This document shows positions 6,976 through 13,712 of a stretch of DNA of 28,841 bases, piece by piece. The DNA comes from a virus. The notes below the pieces were generated by a model. That model worked only from the letters and a program-made list of their open reading frames with translations, did not search any database and was not told where the DNA came from. Positions within the stretch are counted from its first letter, which is position 1; every line of letters begins with the position of its first letter. The stretch lies in IMG/VR virus record IMGVR_UViG_3300009149_000199, positions 1-28,841 of that record. One strand, 5' to 3'. Position numbers and translations under genes: made by a program.

Positions 6976-7531
6976 AAAGTGGAAAGATATTAAAAATTAT
7001 GAAGGGTATTATCAAGTATCTAATAAAGGAAAAGTACGAGGAGTAGCAAGACTGATAAATGGAGGGGGTTCTCAAAATAAAAGATTTATCAAGGAAAAAG
7101 TTCTAAAAAATCATGTAAAACAAAATGGATATTGTCAAGTTAGATTGACTAAAGATGGAATATCAAAAGATTTTTTAGTGCATAGACTAGTAGCTATTTC
7201 TTTTAAAGGTACGATTGAAGGAAGTCCTCATGTTAATCACATAGATGGAAATAAACAGAATAATAAATTAGATAATCTAGAATGGTGTAATACTTTTGAA
7301 AATATGCAGCACGCTTTTGACATTGGTCTAGTTGACAATAGAGGAATAAAAAGTCCCAATAATAAATACTCAGAAGCTCAGATATTATTAGTAAAAAAAC
7401 TCTTGCAAGAAGGTCACAGTAATGTTACAATATCTAAGATGACCGGAGTTAATAGAACTACAGTTTATCGAGTTAAGATTGGAAAACAATGGAGTCATTT
7501 ATTTCAACTCATAGTAGGACTTATTATATGA
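6965..7531 (+). CDS. HNH homing endonuclease with NUMOD4 and C-terminal HTH
   Basis: 188 residues; ATG 6965 sits behind GGAGGATC inside the helicase 3' end. Residues 5-25 (WKDIKNYEGYYQVSNKGKVR) are a NUMOD4 motif. The centre carries the HNH_3 core HRLVAISF ... HVNHIDGNKQNN ... NLEWC. The C-terminal 50 residues (ILLVKKLLQEGHSNVTISKM...) form a DNA-binding HTH. Such free-standing enzymes cut intron-less or endonuclease-free relatives and spread their own gene. No intron is visible in the helicase. It is a selfish insert whose target is probably in or near the helicase gene. Confidence 0.9.
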   Translation: MNSEKWKDIKNYEGYYQVSNKGKVRGVARLINGGGSQNKRFIKEKVLKNHVKQNGYCQVRLTKDGISKDFLVHRLVAISFKGTIEGSPHVNHIDGNKQNNKLDNLEWCNTFENMQHAFDIGLVDNRGIKSPNNKYSEAQILLVKKLLQEGHSNVTISKMTGVNRTTVYRVKIGKQWSHLFQLIVGLII

Positions 7532-7632
7532 AAAATATGACAGAGCTAATCTCTTGGTTTCAGCTCGAATATGCTAAGACTTCGGGGGGGATTCATCTAT
7601 TTACGTTGGGTAGTTTTAATTATGTGCTATAG
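7528..7632 (+). CDS. 34-residue ORF after the homing endonuclease
   Basis: ATG overlaps the endonuclease stop (ATGA) and the frame ends at TAG 7630-7632. The product contains ISWFQLEYAKTSGGIHLF and has no recognised relatives. It may be a real small gene or a fragment left when the endonuclease inserted. Support is limited to the coupling. Confidence 0.35.
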   Translation: MKNMTELISWFQLEYAKTSGGIHLFTLGSFNYVL

Positions 7633-7643
7633 GAGATAAAATT

Positions 7644-7973
7644 ATGAACAGATTTAAAGTAATAATAGACAAGCTTCTACTAGACTATTGGTGGCGTATT
7701 CCTTTCATGAGCTACGATATATCATTTAAGTACGATTTTCCAACTAAGAGACTAATTGACCACTGTTTTGATAATTATGCAGAATCTCAAGAAGAAGACA
7801 TTCTACATATAAGAGGGAAAGTTGCAAAAGTTGCTCACATGTATGCTTATGATTCTACAGTAACCAAGGAAGATCTGAGTTTAATTCATTTAGTATACGA
7901 TACTAGTAATAGAGAAAGAGTTCGACAGATATTATGCAAATTTGTAAGAATGTACTATAATAAAAGGAGTTAA
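7644..7973 (+). CDS. Hypothetical 109-residue protein
   Basis: Good AGGAG site 8 bases before ATG 7644. Rich in Tyr, Arg and Phe with a basic C-terminus (RERVRQILCKFVRMYYNKRS). Helical overall with no catalytic motif. It sits between helicase and primase in the replication run. Function unknown. Confidence 0.7.
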   Translation: MNRFKVIIDKLLLDYWWRIPFMSYDISFKYDFPTKRLIDHCFDNYAESQEEDILHIRGKVAKVAHMYAYDSTVTKEDLSLIHLVYDTSNRERVRQILCKFVRMYYNKRS

Positions 7974-7974
7974 T

Positions 7975-8142
7975 ATGGACTACGAAGATAAAGATGAAGA
8001 TGCTTACAATAAGATGAAAGGTACTTATACTATTCATGTAGAAGGGTGGTACAAATCATCACTTGAACCGTTTCCTAAATATTACGAAAAAGGAGATGAA
8101 ATATTTCTAGATAACGTTAGATACTTTGAGAGAGTAAAATGA
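7975..8142 (+). CDS. 55-residue acidic hypothetical protein
   Basis: AAAGGAG lies 6 bases before ATG 7975, and the TGA overlaps the primase ATG. The N-terminus is very acidic (MDYEDKDEDAY) and is followed by beta-type segments (GTYTIHVEGWYKSS; DEIFLDNVRYFERVK). Strong coupling to the primase gene supports it being real. Function unknown. Confidence 0.6.
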   Translation: MDYEDKDEDAYNKMKGTYTIHVEGWYKSSLEPFPKYYEKGDEIFLDNVRYFERVK

Positions 8143-8993
8143 AACTGAGCGTTTTTCCAGAATCTAAAGCTCACCCTAAAAGTAAGGAAGAAAAGAAGTC
8201 GAACAGCTTTAAAGTTTCTAAACCGTACAAACCACTACTTAAGGAGTTTTCTACTACTGACGAACTTATTGATATAGTGTGTAATAATACATGGTCACCT
8301 TTTGTTTTTAAAGACTATCGTAGAGAATCTGACTTCATTAGTACAGATTTTATAGCATTTGATATTGATTCAGGAATGAGAATAGAAGAATCTGAAAAAG
8401 TAGTACATCAGCTTGATATAGACTGTTTATGTCTTCCAAGTCCAAGCTTTACTGAAGAAGATCACAGGTATAGGCTGATATTCCCATTAGCGAGAACTAT
8501 CACAAATGTTGCCGACTACAAGCAAACGTATTACGACTTAGCCAAGAACTTTCCAGTAGATCCAGCATGCAAAGATGCAGCTAGATTTTACTATGGAAGC
8601 ACTCTAGAATCTGGGTATTTATATGAATCTAAGCTACTAGTACCAATACCTGCTGAGAAGCCTAAAAATAGCGAAATAAAGCGTTTTGAGCACAAAGCTA
8701 ACGTAGTGGTAGGAGAGGACATCGAAGGTCTTGTAGAGTCGCTATATGGCGAACCAAGAACTAAGATACCTGACACTATAGCGTATTTCTTTGAGCATAT
8801 AGGTACTGGATTTCCTGGTGAAATGTACGTAAGATCTAACAGTTTTTTATTCACTTGTGGGCTACTTGGATTAGAATCTGACAGAATTGAAGCTGTATTT
8901 TACGAACTTTATCCGTATGATGTTGACAGTAATGTAAGACATATGGTACAAAAGGTAATAGAAGAAGGTTATGAAGTTAGAGAGGAGATATAA
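8139..8993 (+). CDS. Archaeo-eukaryotic-type (AEP) DNA primase
   Basis: 284 residues. The three AEP motifs can be read: metal-binding D75-x-D77 in FIAFDIDSG; the Ser/His region SFTEEDHRYRLIFPL with H109; and DPACKDAARFYYGS (141-154) carrying the third acidic and Arg-aromatic positions. The C-terminal 100 residues are helical, as in phage prim-pol proteins with an accessory domain. The enzyme makes primers, and perhaps DNA, for the family B polymerase encoded 0.9 kb downstream. No zinc-finger DnaG features are present, so this phage uses AEP priming. Confidence 0.8.
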   Translation: MKLSVFPESKAHPKSKEEKKSNSFKVSKPYKPLLKEFSTTDELIDIVCNNTWSPFVFKDYRRESDFISTDFIAFDIDSGMRIEESEKVVHQLDIDCLCLPSPSFTEEDHRYRLIFPLARTITNVADYKQTYYDLAKNFPVDPACKDAARFYYGSTLESGYLYESKLLVPIPAEKPKNSEIKRFEHKANVVVGEDIEGLVESLYGEPRTKIPDTIAYFFEHIGTGFPGEMYVRSNSFLFTCGLLGLESDRIEAVFYELYPYDVDSNVRHMVQKVIEEGYEVREEI

Positions 8994-9370
8994 TGGGATT
9001 TCAAACAGAAGGACTAGAAGAAGAAATTGAGGTGCTAAAAGAAGCTAATGTTCAATTAGCCGATAAGATAAAGCTACTTAGTGCGCAAAAAGAAAATGCA
9101 GAATTAAAACTGAAGAGTGTTTTAGGAACTTACAGAAAGATAAAAGAAGAAGCTAAAGTTCTACAGAAGTCTTTAACCAGCTCTCTTCAGATACAAGCAG
9201 GACAAGGGTATTACGTTACTGATTTATCCGATAAGTTAGAGGACGAGATGGAGCAAATGATTATTAGTAATATTAAAATGAAAGAAGCACTTGAATACTA
9301 TGCTGACGAAGAACATTGTAATGCTAATTATCCAATGGAAGTGGCAAGAAAAGTACTGGAGAAGTTATAA
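8993..9370 (+). CDS. Coiled-coil protein with a common phage C-terminal motif
   Basis: 125 residues coupled by TAATG to the primase. Residues 5-65 are a continuous heptad helix (EEEIEVLKEANVQLADKIKL). The C-terminus ALEYYADEEHCNANYPMEVARKVLEKL resembles the 'ALEFYAD..' ending found on many phage coiled-coil proteins of unknown role. Probably an oligomeric early protein. Confidence 0.7.
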   Translation: MGFQTEGLEEEIEVLKEANVQLADKIKLLSAQKENAELKLKSVLGTYRKIKEEAKVLQKSLTSSLQIQAGQGYYVTDLSDKLEDEMEQMIISNIKMKEALEYYADEEHCNANYPMEVARKVLEKL

Positions 9371-9456
9371 AGGATTCATCATGTTTTTTACACGGTTTGT
9401 TCTTTTTTACACCACTTCACTTTGAAGTGCAAGGTATTAGAAAAGAAGTAGAAGGT

Positions 9457-9645
9457 ATGGATGACGACTATTTAGTAGACGAGGTGAACTTACTTTGTCC
9501 AGATGATAAGAAGCTTGACGATATAATCTACAGCTACATAACAACTAATAAGTTATCTTCAGGTGACAGAGAAGTACTTATTAATTATTACGTACTTTAT
9601 AATATTGAAGACTACTTGATGATTCTAGAAGAAGAGGAGGTGTAA
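9457..9645 (+). CDS. Small acidic protein, 5' end possibly frameshifted
   Basis: 62 residues from ATG 9457, which has only a poorly spaced AGAAGG in front. It is acidic with a patterned core (DREVLINYYVLYNIEDYLMIL), and its stop forms TAATG with the next gene. A much better start is ATG 9381 behind AAAGGATT, but that frame stops at 9423-9425 after 14 codons. Removing one base from the T6 run at 9403-9408 would join the two into an 87-residue protein starting MFFTRFVLFTPLHFEVQG. Either a sequence error, a real mutation or programmed slippage could explain this. Confidence 0.6.
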   Translation: MDDDYLVDEVNLLCPDDKKLDDIIYSYITTNKLSSGDREVLINYYVLYNIEDYLMILEEEEV

Positions 9646-9860
9646 TGCTATACATCGATGACCAAACTGCATATAATGACTATAAAGAATACCTGAGCAC
9701 TTCTCCAGAGATTATATCAGTAGAGGATAACGTCATTACTACGAGAGATTACATTGTAAAAGTTAACGATGAATACTCTGACATTATTGACTTAGTGAAG
9801 CCTAAAAGTACTCACAGTAATATTATAGAAAACTCAGGTTATAAATTCAAAACGTATTAG
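9645..9860 (+). CDS. Hypothetical 71-residue protein before DNA polymerase
   Basis: Starts in a TAATG junction behind GAGGAGG. Acidic, with mixed strands and helices (EIISVEDNVITTRDYIVKVN) and no motif. It ends 7 bases before the polymerase ATG. Function unknown. Confidence 0.65.
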   Translation: MLYIDDQTAYNDYKEYLSTSPEIISVEDNVITTRDYIVKVNDEYSDIIDLVKPKSTHSNIIENSGYKFKTY

Positions 9861-9867
9861 GAAACTT

Positions 9868-11937
9868 ATGGACGCTAAATACATAGACAATGATTATATC
9901 TACGACTTAGAAACTTACCCTAACTTATTTTCAATGTGTGTTATTTCATCAGACGGTAAAGATGGTCACATATTTGAGATATCTGATAGAAAGGATAATA
10001 GAGAACTACTGTTTGAATATCTAGACGATCTTGAAGAAAAAAGAGCAAGGTTGATTGGGTTCAACAATTTAGCTTTCGATTATCCAATCCTACATTTCAT
10101 TATGAACAATAGAGATTGTACCGTAACTCAGATTTACAAGTTGGCTCAAAAGATCATTGCAACTTTAAGAGAGGATAGATTTGCAAGTGGAATAAAAGAT
10201 GTAAAGATTGCTCAAGTAGATCTATTCAAATTAAACCACTTTGATAATGTTGCAAAGAGTACTTTTTTAAAGGTACTTCAGTTTAATATGAAGATAGATA
10301 ACTTACAAGAACTTCCTTATCCGTTCGATACGAATCTAACAATCCCTCAAATGCAGCATATTGTAGAGTATAACGCAAATGATGTAGTAGCTACATTAAT
10401 GTTCTATTATGAAAATATTGGAGCTTTGCAACTTAGAGCGTCACTTTCTGAAAAGTATGGTATGAACTTCACAAATGCTTCGGACTCTAAAATAGGTGGT
10501 GAGATATTCATTCAAGAGCTAGAGAGAGTGAAGAAGGGATCATGTTACACTTGGAAGAAAGGAAGACGTAGTATTAGACAAACAAAGCGTAAGGTCATTC
10601 ATTTACAAGAAGTCATCCTACCTTACATAAAGTTTGAACGACCTGAGTTCCAAGCTGTCCTAGATTGGTTTAAGCTTCAGAGTATCTCCGAAACAAAAGG
10701 TGTCTTCTCTGATATTCTAGAATCCGATCTTCATGATGTCGCAAAATATGCAAACCTAGTAACGAAGAAATCTAAGAAATTAGCTGGAGAACCCTCCGAA
10801 GAAGAGATCAAAGAGTTTATGAAGGAGAAGCCTTTTTGTGAGGTATTAAGGAATGAACTCAAAAGTGGAAAAGTGTCCTACTATTTCACATGGAAAGTAG
10901 CAAAAGCCCTAAATGTTGTCATAAACGATCATGAATATGTGTTCGGAGTAGGTGGTATTCACTCAAGTGTGGAACCTACACTGGTAGAATCAGATGATGA
11001 ATATGTTATAATTGATTTAGATGTAGCTTCTTATTATCCGAATCTAGCAATAAAAAATACGCTATATCCAAAACATTTAAGTGACCAATTTTGCAAGACA
11101 TATGAAGCGCTGTATGAAGAAAGAAAAACTCACGCTAAAGGTACGCCTGAGAACAGTAGTATAAAACTTGCTCTAAATGCAACGTATGGTAACTCGAATA
11201 ATCAATACTCACCTTTCTATGATCCTCAGTATACTATGGCTATAACGGTCAATGGTCAATTATCGCTATGTATGCTACTGGAACAGATATTGAAATTAGA
11301 CGGAGCAACTTCAGTTCAATCAAATACAGATGGTATCACATTCAGAGTAAAGAGATCGGACTCTGACACTGTCGATAGGTTGACGAGAGAATGGGAAGAG
11401 GTGACGAAACTTGAGATGGAACGAAACGATTACTCTAGAATGTATATAAGGGACGTAAATTCCTACGTAGCTGTATATGAAGGGTCAGGTAAGTCTAAAT
11501 CGAAAGGTGCTTATGAAATTACAGATCAGCATCATAAAAATCAATCTATGAGAGTTGTTCAGAAAGCAGTTAAAGCTTTCTTAACTTATGGTACACCTGT
11601 AGAAGACTTTATATATAGTCATGATGATAAATACGACTTTATGTTAAGAGTGAAGTTACCTAAAGCTTATAAATTAGTCAGCGTGGACGATGAAGGTGTT
11701 GAGCAAAAGGAGCAGAATGTTACTAGATATTATGTGTCAAATTCTGATAAGGCTAAGGTTCTGATTAAAATAATGCCTCCACTTAAGGATAAAACTGAAG
11801 ATAGACGAAATAATATTGAAGTAAACAGAAAGACAGTGGTTTGTAATGATATAAATGATTATATTGGTGAAATTGACTATGATTATTATGTCGAACAAGC
11901 ATCAAAACTAGTAGACATATTTTCTCCAGAAGAATAA
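9868..11937 (+). CDS. Family B DNA polymerase with 3'-5' exonuclease
   Basis: 689 residues, probable replicative polymerase. Proofreading motifs: Exo I YDLETYP (D13, E15), Exo II GFNNLAFDYPIL, Exo III EYNANDVV. The link region has GVGGIHSS, matching the YxGG-type motif. Polymerase motifs: A DVASYYP (D385-P391), B KLALNATYGN (K433-G441), and C SNTDGI (N486-T-D488). Motif C reads NTD where most family B enzymes have DTD; D488, the main metal ligand position, is kept. The length lies between protein-primed phage polymerases and T4-like ones. The presence of a primase and helicase argues for primer-dependent synthesis. A terminator hairpin follows the gene. Confidence 0.92.
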   Translation: MDAKYIDNDYIYDLETYPNLFSMCVISSDGKDGHIFEISDRKDNRELLFEYLDDLEEKRARLIGFNNLAFDYPILHFIMNNRDCTVTQIYKLAQKIIATLREDRFASGIKDVKIAQVDLFKLNHFDNVAKSTFLKVLQFNMKIDNLQELPYPFDTNLTIPQMQHIVEYNANDVVATLMFYYENIGALQLRASLSEKYGMNFTNASDSKIGGEIFIQELERVKKGSCYTWKKGRRSIRQTKRKVIHLQEVILPYIKFERPEFQAVLDWFKLQSISETKGVFSDILESDLHDVAKYANLVTKKSKKLAGEPSEEEIKEFMKEKPFCEVLRNELKSGKVSYYFTWKVAKALNVVINDHEYVFGVGGIHSSVEPTLVESDDEYVIIDLDVASYYPNLAIKNTLYPKHLSDQFCKTYEALYEERKTHAKGTPENSSIKLALNATYGNSNNQYSPFYDPQYTMAITVNGQLSLCMLLEQILKLDGATSVQSNTDGITFRVKRSDSDTVDRLTREWEEVTKLEMERNDYSRMYIRDVNSYVAVYEGSGKSKSKGAYEITDQHHKNQSMRVVQKAVKAFLTYGTPVEDFIYSHDDKYDFMLRVKLPKAYKLVSVDDEGVEQKEQNVTRYYVSNSDKAKVLIKIMPPLKDKTEDRRNNIEVNRKTVVCNDINDYIGEIDYDYYVEQASKLVDIFSPEE

Positions 11938-11950
11938 TAATGAATTAACT

Positions 11951-11983
11951 CTACATATAGAGGAGTCGCAGTAAGATATGTAG
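11951..11983 (+). other. 8-bp inverted repeat downstream of DNA polymerase
   Basis: CTACATAT (11951-11958) and ATATGTAG (11976-11983) are exact reverse complements around a 17-base loop that contains GAGGAG. It lies 14 bases after the polymerase stop and just before a stronger terminator-like hairpin. It may protect or shape the 3' end of the transcript. Confidence 0.5.
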
Positions 11984-11988
11984 TTATA

Positions 11989-12046
11989 TTCCCCATCCAG
12001 ATGCGCTTATGAGGCTGGGTCACCAGAGGAGGGTGGGGAACTTTTT
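11989..12046 (+). terminator. Long-stem terminator of the replication transcript
   Basis: TTCCCCATCC (11989-11998) pairs with GGGTGGGGAA (12031-12040), ten pairs with one T-G wobble, and is followed by CTTTTT (12041-12046). The 32-base loop holds a small inner hairpin CTGG-GTCA-CCAG (12015-12026). Its shape and place after the polymerase stop fit a Rho-independent terminator, although the loop is unusually large, so a structured RNA element is the alternative. Confidence 0.7.
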
Positions 12047-12057
12047 AAAGAACACTA

Positions 12058-12086
12058 TTGACAAGATTTAAGTAATATGAAATAAT
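12058..12086 (+). promoter_or_regulatory. Strong sigma-70-type promoter for the intergenic RNA
   Basis: TTGACA (12058-12063), a 17-base spacer, then AATAAT (12081-12086): a perfect -35 box and a 5-of-6 -10 box at ideal spacing. It starts 12 bases after the terminator T-run. The predicted start site near 12092-12094 falls at the 5' side of the stem TAAGGC/GCCTTA, so it would launch the RNA described next and probably the genes from 12367 on. Confidence 0.7.
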
Positions 12087-12091
12087 GAGTT

Positions 12092-12351
12092 AAGGCGTAA
12101 CCTGCCTGACAATAGGGATAGACCTGTGAAGCCTTATATTATGAGTTAATTCCATATAACGGTGAGATTAAGTGGTTAGTGGGGGGACCCTGCATGGGAA
12201 CATATTTTATCGGGCGGTATGCACGGATAGACAATAGGTAGATGCTTTCTAGATAATCTCTACTGACGATATTGAAGGGGCTGATACTAATGGCTAAAGA
12301 AGCACCAGTTAAAGACACTTCGAGGGGGTTCGAATCCTCTGGGTCCGACCA
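12092..12351 (+). ncRNA. Candidate structured non-coding RNA with tRNA-like 3' end
   Basis: The region has no convincing coding frame but a promoter at its 5' end and many stems: TAAGGC 12091-12096 with GCCTTA 12131-12136; TGCAT 12191-12195 with ATGCA 12219-12223; CAATA-GTAGA 12232-12242 with TCTAC and TATTG 12259-12274; GGGGCT 12277-12282 with AGCACC 12301-12306 (one mismatch); and the T arm near the 3' end. GGACCC 12185-12190 can pair with the acceptor strand GGGTCC 12341-12346, closing a cloverleaf-like domain. T6 follows CCA. The topology recalls tmRNA, but I find no tag frame ending in Ala-Ala and no tmRNA D-loop, so it is left unnamed. Confidence 0.4.
12322..12351 (+). tRNA. 3' half of a tRNA (T arm, acceptor strand, CCA); 5' half not found
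   Basis: GGGGG-TTCGAAT-CCTCT (12324-12340) is a T arm with a textbook TTCGAAT loop; two of five stem pairs are G-U. GGGTCCG (12341-12347) is an acceptor 3' strand, followed by discriminator A and CCA (12349-12351). A G72 implying C1, together with the ending CGACCA, is typical of bacterial tRNA-Pro. The matching 5' strand CGGACCC is absent; the closest is GGACCC at 12185, 140 bases upstream. It may be the tRNA-like end of a larger RNA, a tRNA remnant, or an attP-type copy of a host tRNA 3' end. Confidence 0.5.
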
Positions 12352-12366
12352 TTTTTTAGGAGAAGT

Positions 12367-12804
12367 ATGCTGCACAGAATGTACCTATTCATTACAAAGT
12401 TTTTCTACTACGGATACGCTGGAACTAAGTGCGTTGACTTTGATGCTAGTTGCATCCACAATCTTATATATGCGCACATGAATCGTGTCAATAAGTTCAT
12501 GAAGTCTGACAAAACACATCTAGTATGGAATGACGATCCAAATACTAAAGGTATGCGAAAGTTAGCAGAGTTTACGGAACTTAGTAGAAGGATGGCGGAG
12601 AATGAGATGCAAGATAATCACTACTTTGGAATAGTATGTGATAAATATAGAAGCGATACTGAGTGTTTCCTTGACAGAATTAATGATCCAGAATATCGTA
12701 AAGAATCTAGGATTGCAATGAAAAAAGATAGGATGAAGGTTGACCAATTAACAAAAAGGTATTATACTTTATTACAGGAAGAAGTGTCGGGATTTTGGGA
12801 TTAA
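12367..12804 (+). CDS. Hypothetical 145-residue protein
   Basis: ATG 12367 with AGGAGA just upstream, placed right after the T6 run that follows the tRNA-like CCA. The N-terminus is aromatic-rich (LFITKFFYYGYAG) and not a clear signal peptide. The rest is helical and charged (EFTELSRRMAENEMQDNHY). Four Cys are scattered. No family is recognised. The start decides against an overlapping TTG frame beginning at 12272. Confidence 0.7.
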   Translation: MLHRMYLFITKFFYYGYAGTKCVDFDASCIHNLIYAHMNRVNKFMKSDKTHLVWNDDPNTKGMRKLAEFTELSRRMAENEMQDNHYFGIVCDKYRSDTECFLDRINDPEYRKESRIAMKKDRMKVDQLTKRYYTLLQEEVSGFWD

Positions 12805-12805
12805 T

Positions 12806-13045
12806 ATGAAAGAAGGATATTACACAGCAACTCACAGTGACTTATTTGTACGAGTACATAAAGTATATCATATCAGCGAGAGAACTGGAAAGATAAAGAT
12901 GAGAGTCTCGATCTTCTACAAGAGCAACCATAACTTATGTGAGTGGCTGACTCCTAGAGGACCGAAGAACATGAGCTTCATATATGATGGAGTTAAGCAT
13001 TGGGAAAGTTACAATCCACATGGAGATAAAGATGAAGAGAAGTGA
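12806..13045 (+). CDS. Hypothetical 79-residue protein
   Basis: Starts one base after the previous stop with a weak ribosome site. Beta-rich (LFVRVHKVYHISERTGKIKM; MSFIYDGVKHWESY), possibly a small beta barrel. Its last 14 bases overlap the first MKRSE-family gene. Function unknown. Confidence 0.65.
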   Translation: MKEGYYTATHSDLFVRVHKVYHISERTGKIKMRVSIFYKSNHNLCEWLTPRGPKNMSFIYDGVKHWESYNPHGDKDEEK

Positions 13046-13232
13046 GATGGTAGACAGACTTGTAACTTTCTTAGATAAAAGAGGCTATTTACGTTTTGGG
13101 TATGGAGGTGATTATTTATACCCTGACGAAACCGATGCTAAATTTATTTTAAACTTCTTAGAGGATTCTGGTATGTTACCTCCAGATACATATTTATTAA
13201 ATGAACCAGATCATGAATGGGAGGACGAATAA
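13032..13232 (+). CDS. MKRSE-family small phage protein, copy 1
   Basis: 66 residues. ATG 13032 follows GGAGATAAAG. The longer frame from 12984 is rejected because the family start MKRSEM begins here. Shared marks with two other genes in this window: MKRSEM at the N-terminus, a helix ending in SGMLPP (about 46-51), and an acidic tail after a Trp (HEWEDE). This is a widespread family of short phage proteins without assigned function. Confidence 0.75.
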   Translation: MKRSEMVDRLVTFLDKRGYLRFGYGGDYLYPDETDAKFILNFLEDSGMLPPDTYLLNEPDHEWEDE

Positions 13233-13233
13233 T

Positions 13234-13320
13234 ATGGAGCATTACATAATACCTATTGTTATTTTTTTATATGTCATAATTAAAGCTTTTTTAAAGGGGT
13301 TTAACAATGAAAAGAAGTGA
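13234..13320 (+). CDS. 28-residue single-span membrane peptide
   Basis: ATG 13234 after a GGAGG-like site (GGGAGGAC). Residues 4-20 are strongly hydrophobic (YIIPIVIFLYVIIKAFL) and the C-terminus is basic. It overlaps the next MKRSE gene by 14 bases. Position and shape suit a tiny membrane effector, perhaps holin-like, but short ORFs of this size can arise by chance. Confidence 0.4.
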   Translation: MEHYIIPIVIFLYVIIKAFLKGFNNEKK

Positions 13321-13561
13321 GTACACCAAGGGTTTAGTTGACTATATCCTAAAAAAGGACCAACATCTTGCTTTAAATATAGTGCAAACTAAGCAATTAG
13401 TTAAGTATGTCAAAAAATACAATGATAAAGTGGGAATGTTACCCTCAGAGAAAACAGATGAGTCTCCTACTGGATACGGAGCAGCATACTTGGATGATAT
13501 AGAAGTAATGAAAAACTACTTTAAATTCAAACATTCATGGGAGCCAGAAGATGATAGCTAG
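13307..13561 (+). CDS. MKRSE-family small phage protein, copy 2
   Basis: 84 residues with AAAGGGGT before the ATG. It begins MKRSEYTKGLVDYI, has VGMLPS near residues 42-47 and ends HSWEPEDDS, the same layout as the copies at 13032 and 19850. The middle is more divergent and longer. It probably arose by duplication within the phage lineage. Function unknown. Confidence 0.72.
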   Translation: MKRSEYTKGLVDYILKKDQHLALNIVQTKQLVKYVKKYNDKVGMLPSEKTDESPTGYGAAYLDDIEVMKNYFKFKHSWEPEDDS

Positions 13562-13712
13562 AATACTAGAGTTCTTACTAAGCTTCTTCAAGAAAACGAC
13601 GAAGAAAGAAAGTGATCTTAATAAGAAAGTAAAAGATGCAGAGAAAAAACTAAGGGAGATAGAGAATGAAAATCCTACCGATGACGATATTGTGGATCAT
13701 TTTAATAAATAG
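13551..13712 (+). CDS. Membrane-anchored coiled-coil protein, candidate lysis accessory
   Basis: 53 residues; ATG 13551 overlaps the end of the previous gene by 11 bases, behind GGGAG. Residues 2-13 are hydrophobic (IARILEFLLSFF) and are followed by a Lys-rich coiled coil and an acidic tail (NPTDDDIVDHFNK). It overlaps the next gene, which has a signal peptide, by 47 bases in another frame. That resembles nested spanin pairs, but no Rz/Rz1 sequence signature is visible. Confidence 0.55.
   Translation: MIARILEFLLSFFKKTTKKESDLNKKVKDAEKKLREIENENPTDDDIVDHFNK

Noticed and set aside
12092-12351. Full tmRNA (ssrA)
   Set aside because: The T arm and CCA fit, but there is no tmRNA D-loop motif, no 5' strand at the RNA start that pairs with GGGTCCG, and no tag frame ending in Ala-Ala-stop.
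11938-12366. Group I intron in a tRNA gene
   Set aside because: I could not find the conserved P7/P3 core pairs or a 5' tRNA half; a covariance search would be needed to reopen this.
12139-12375. 78-residue minus-strand ORF opposite the intergenic RNA
   Set aside because: Its sequence (SDPEDSNPLE) is the antisense of a tRNA T arm and acceptor; such shadows are common false genes, and it has no ribosome site.
12272-12481. 69-residue plus-strand ORF starting at TTG 12272
   Set aside because: It runs through the tRNA-like T arm and overlaps the better gene at 12367, which has an AGGAGA site and an ATG.
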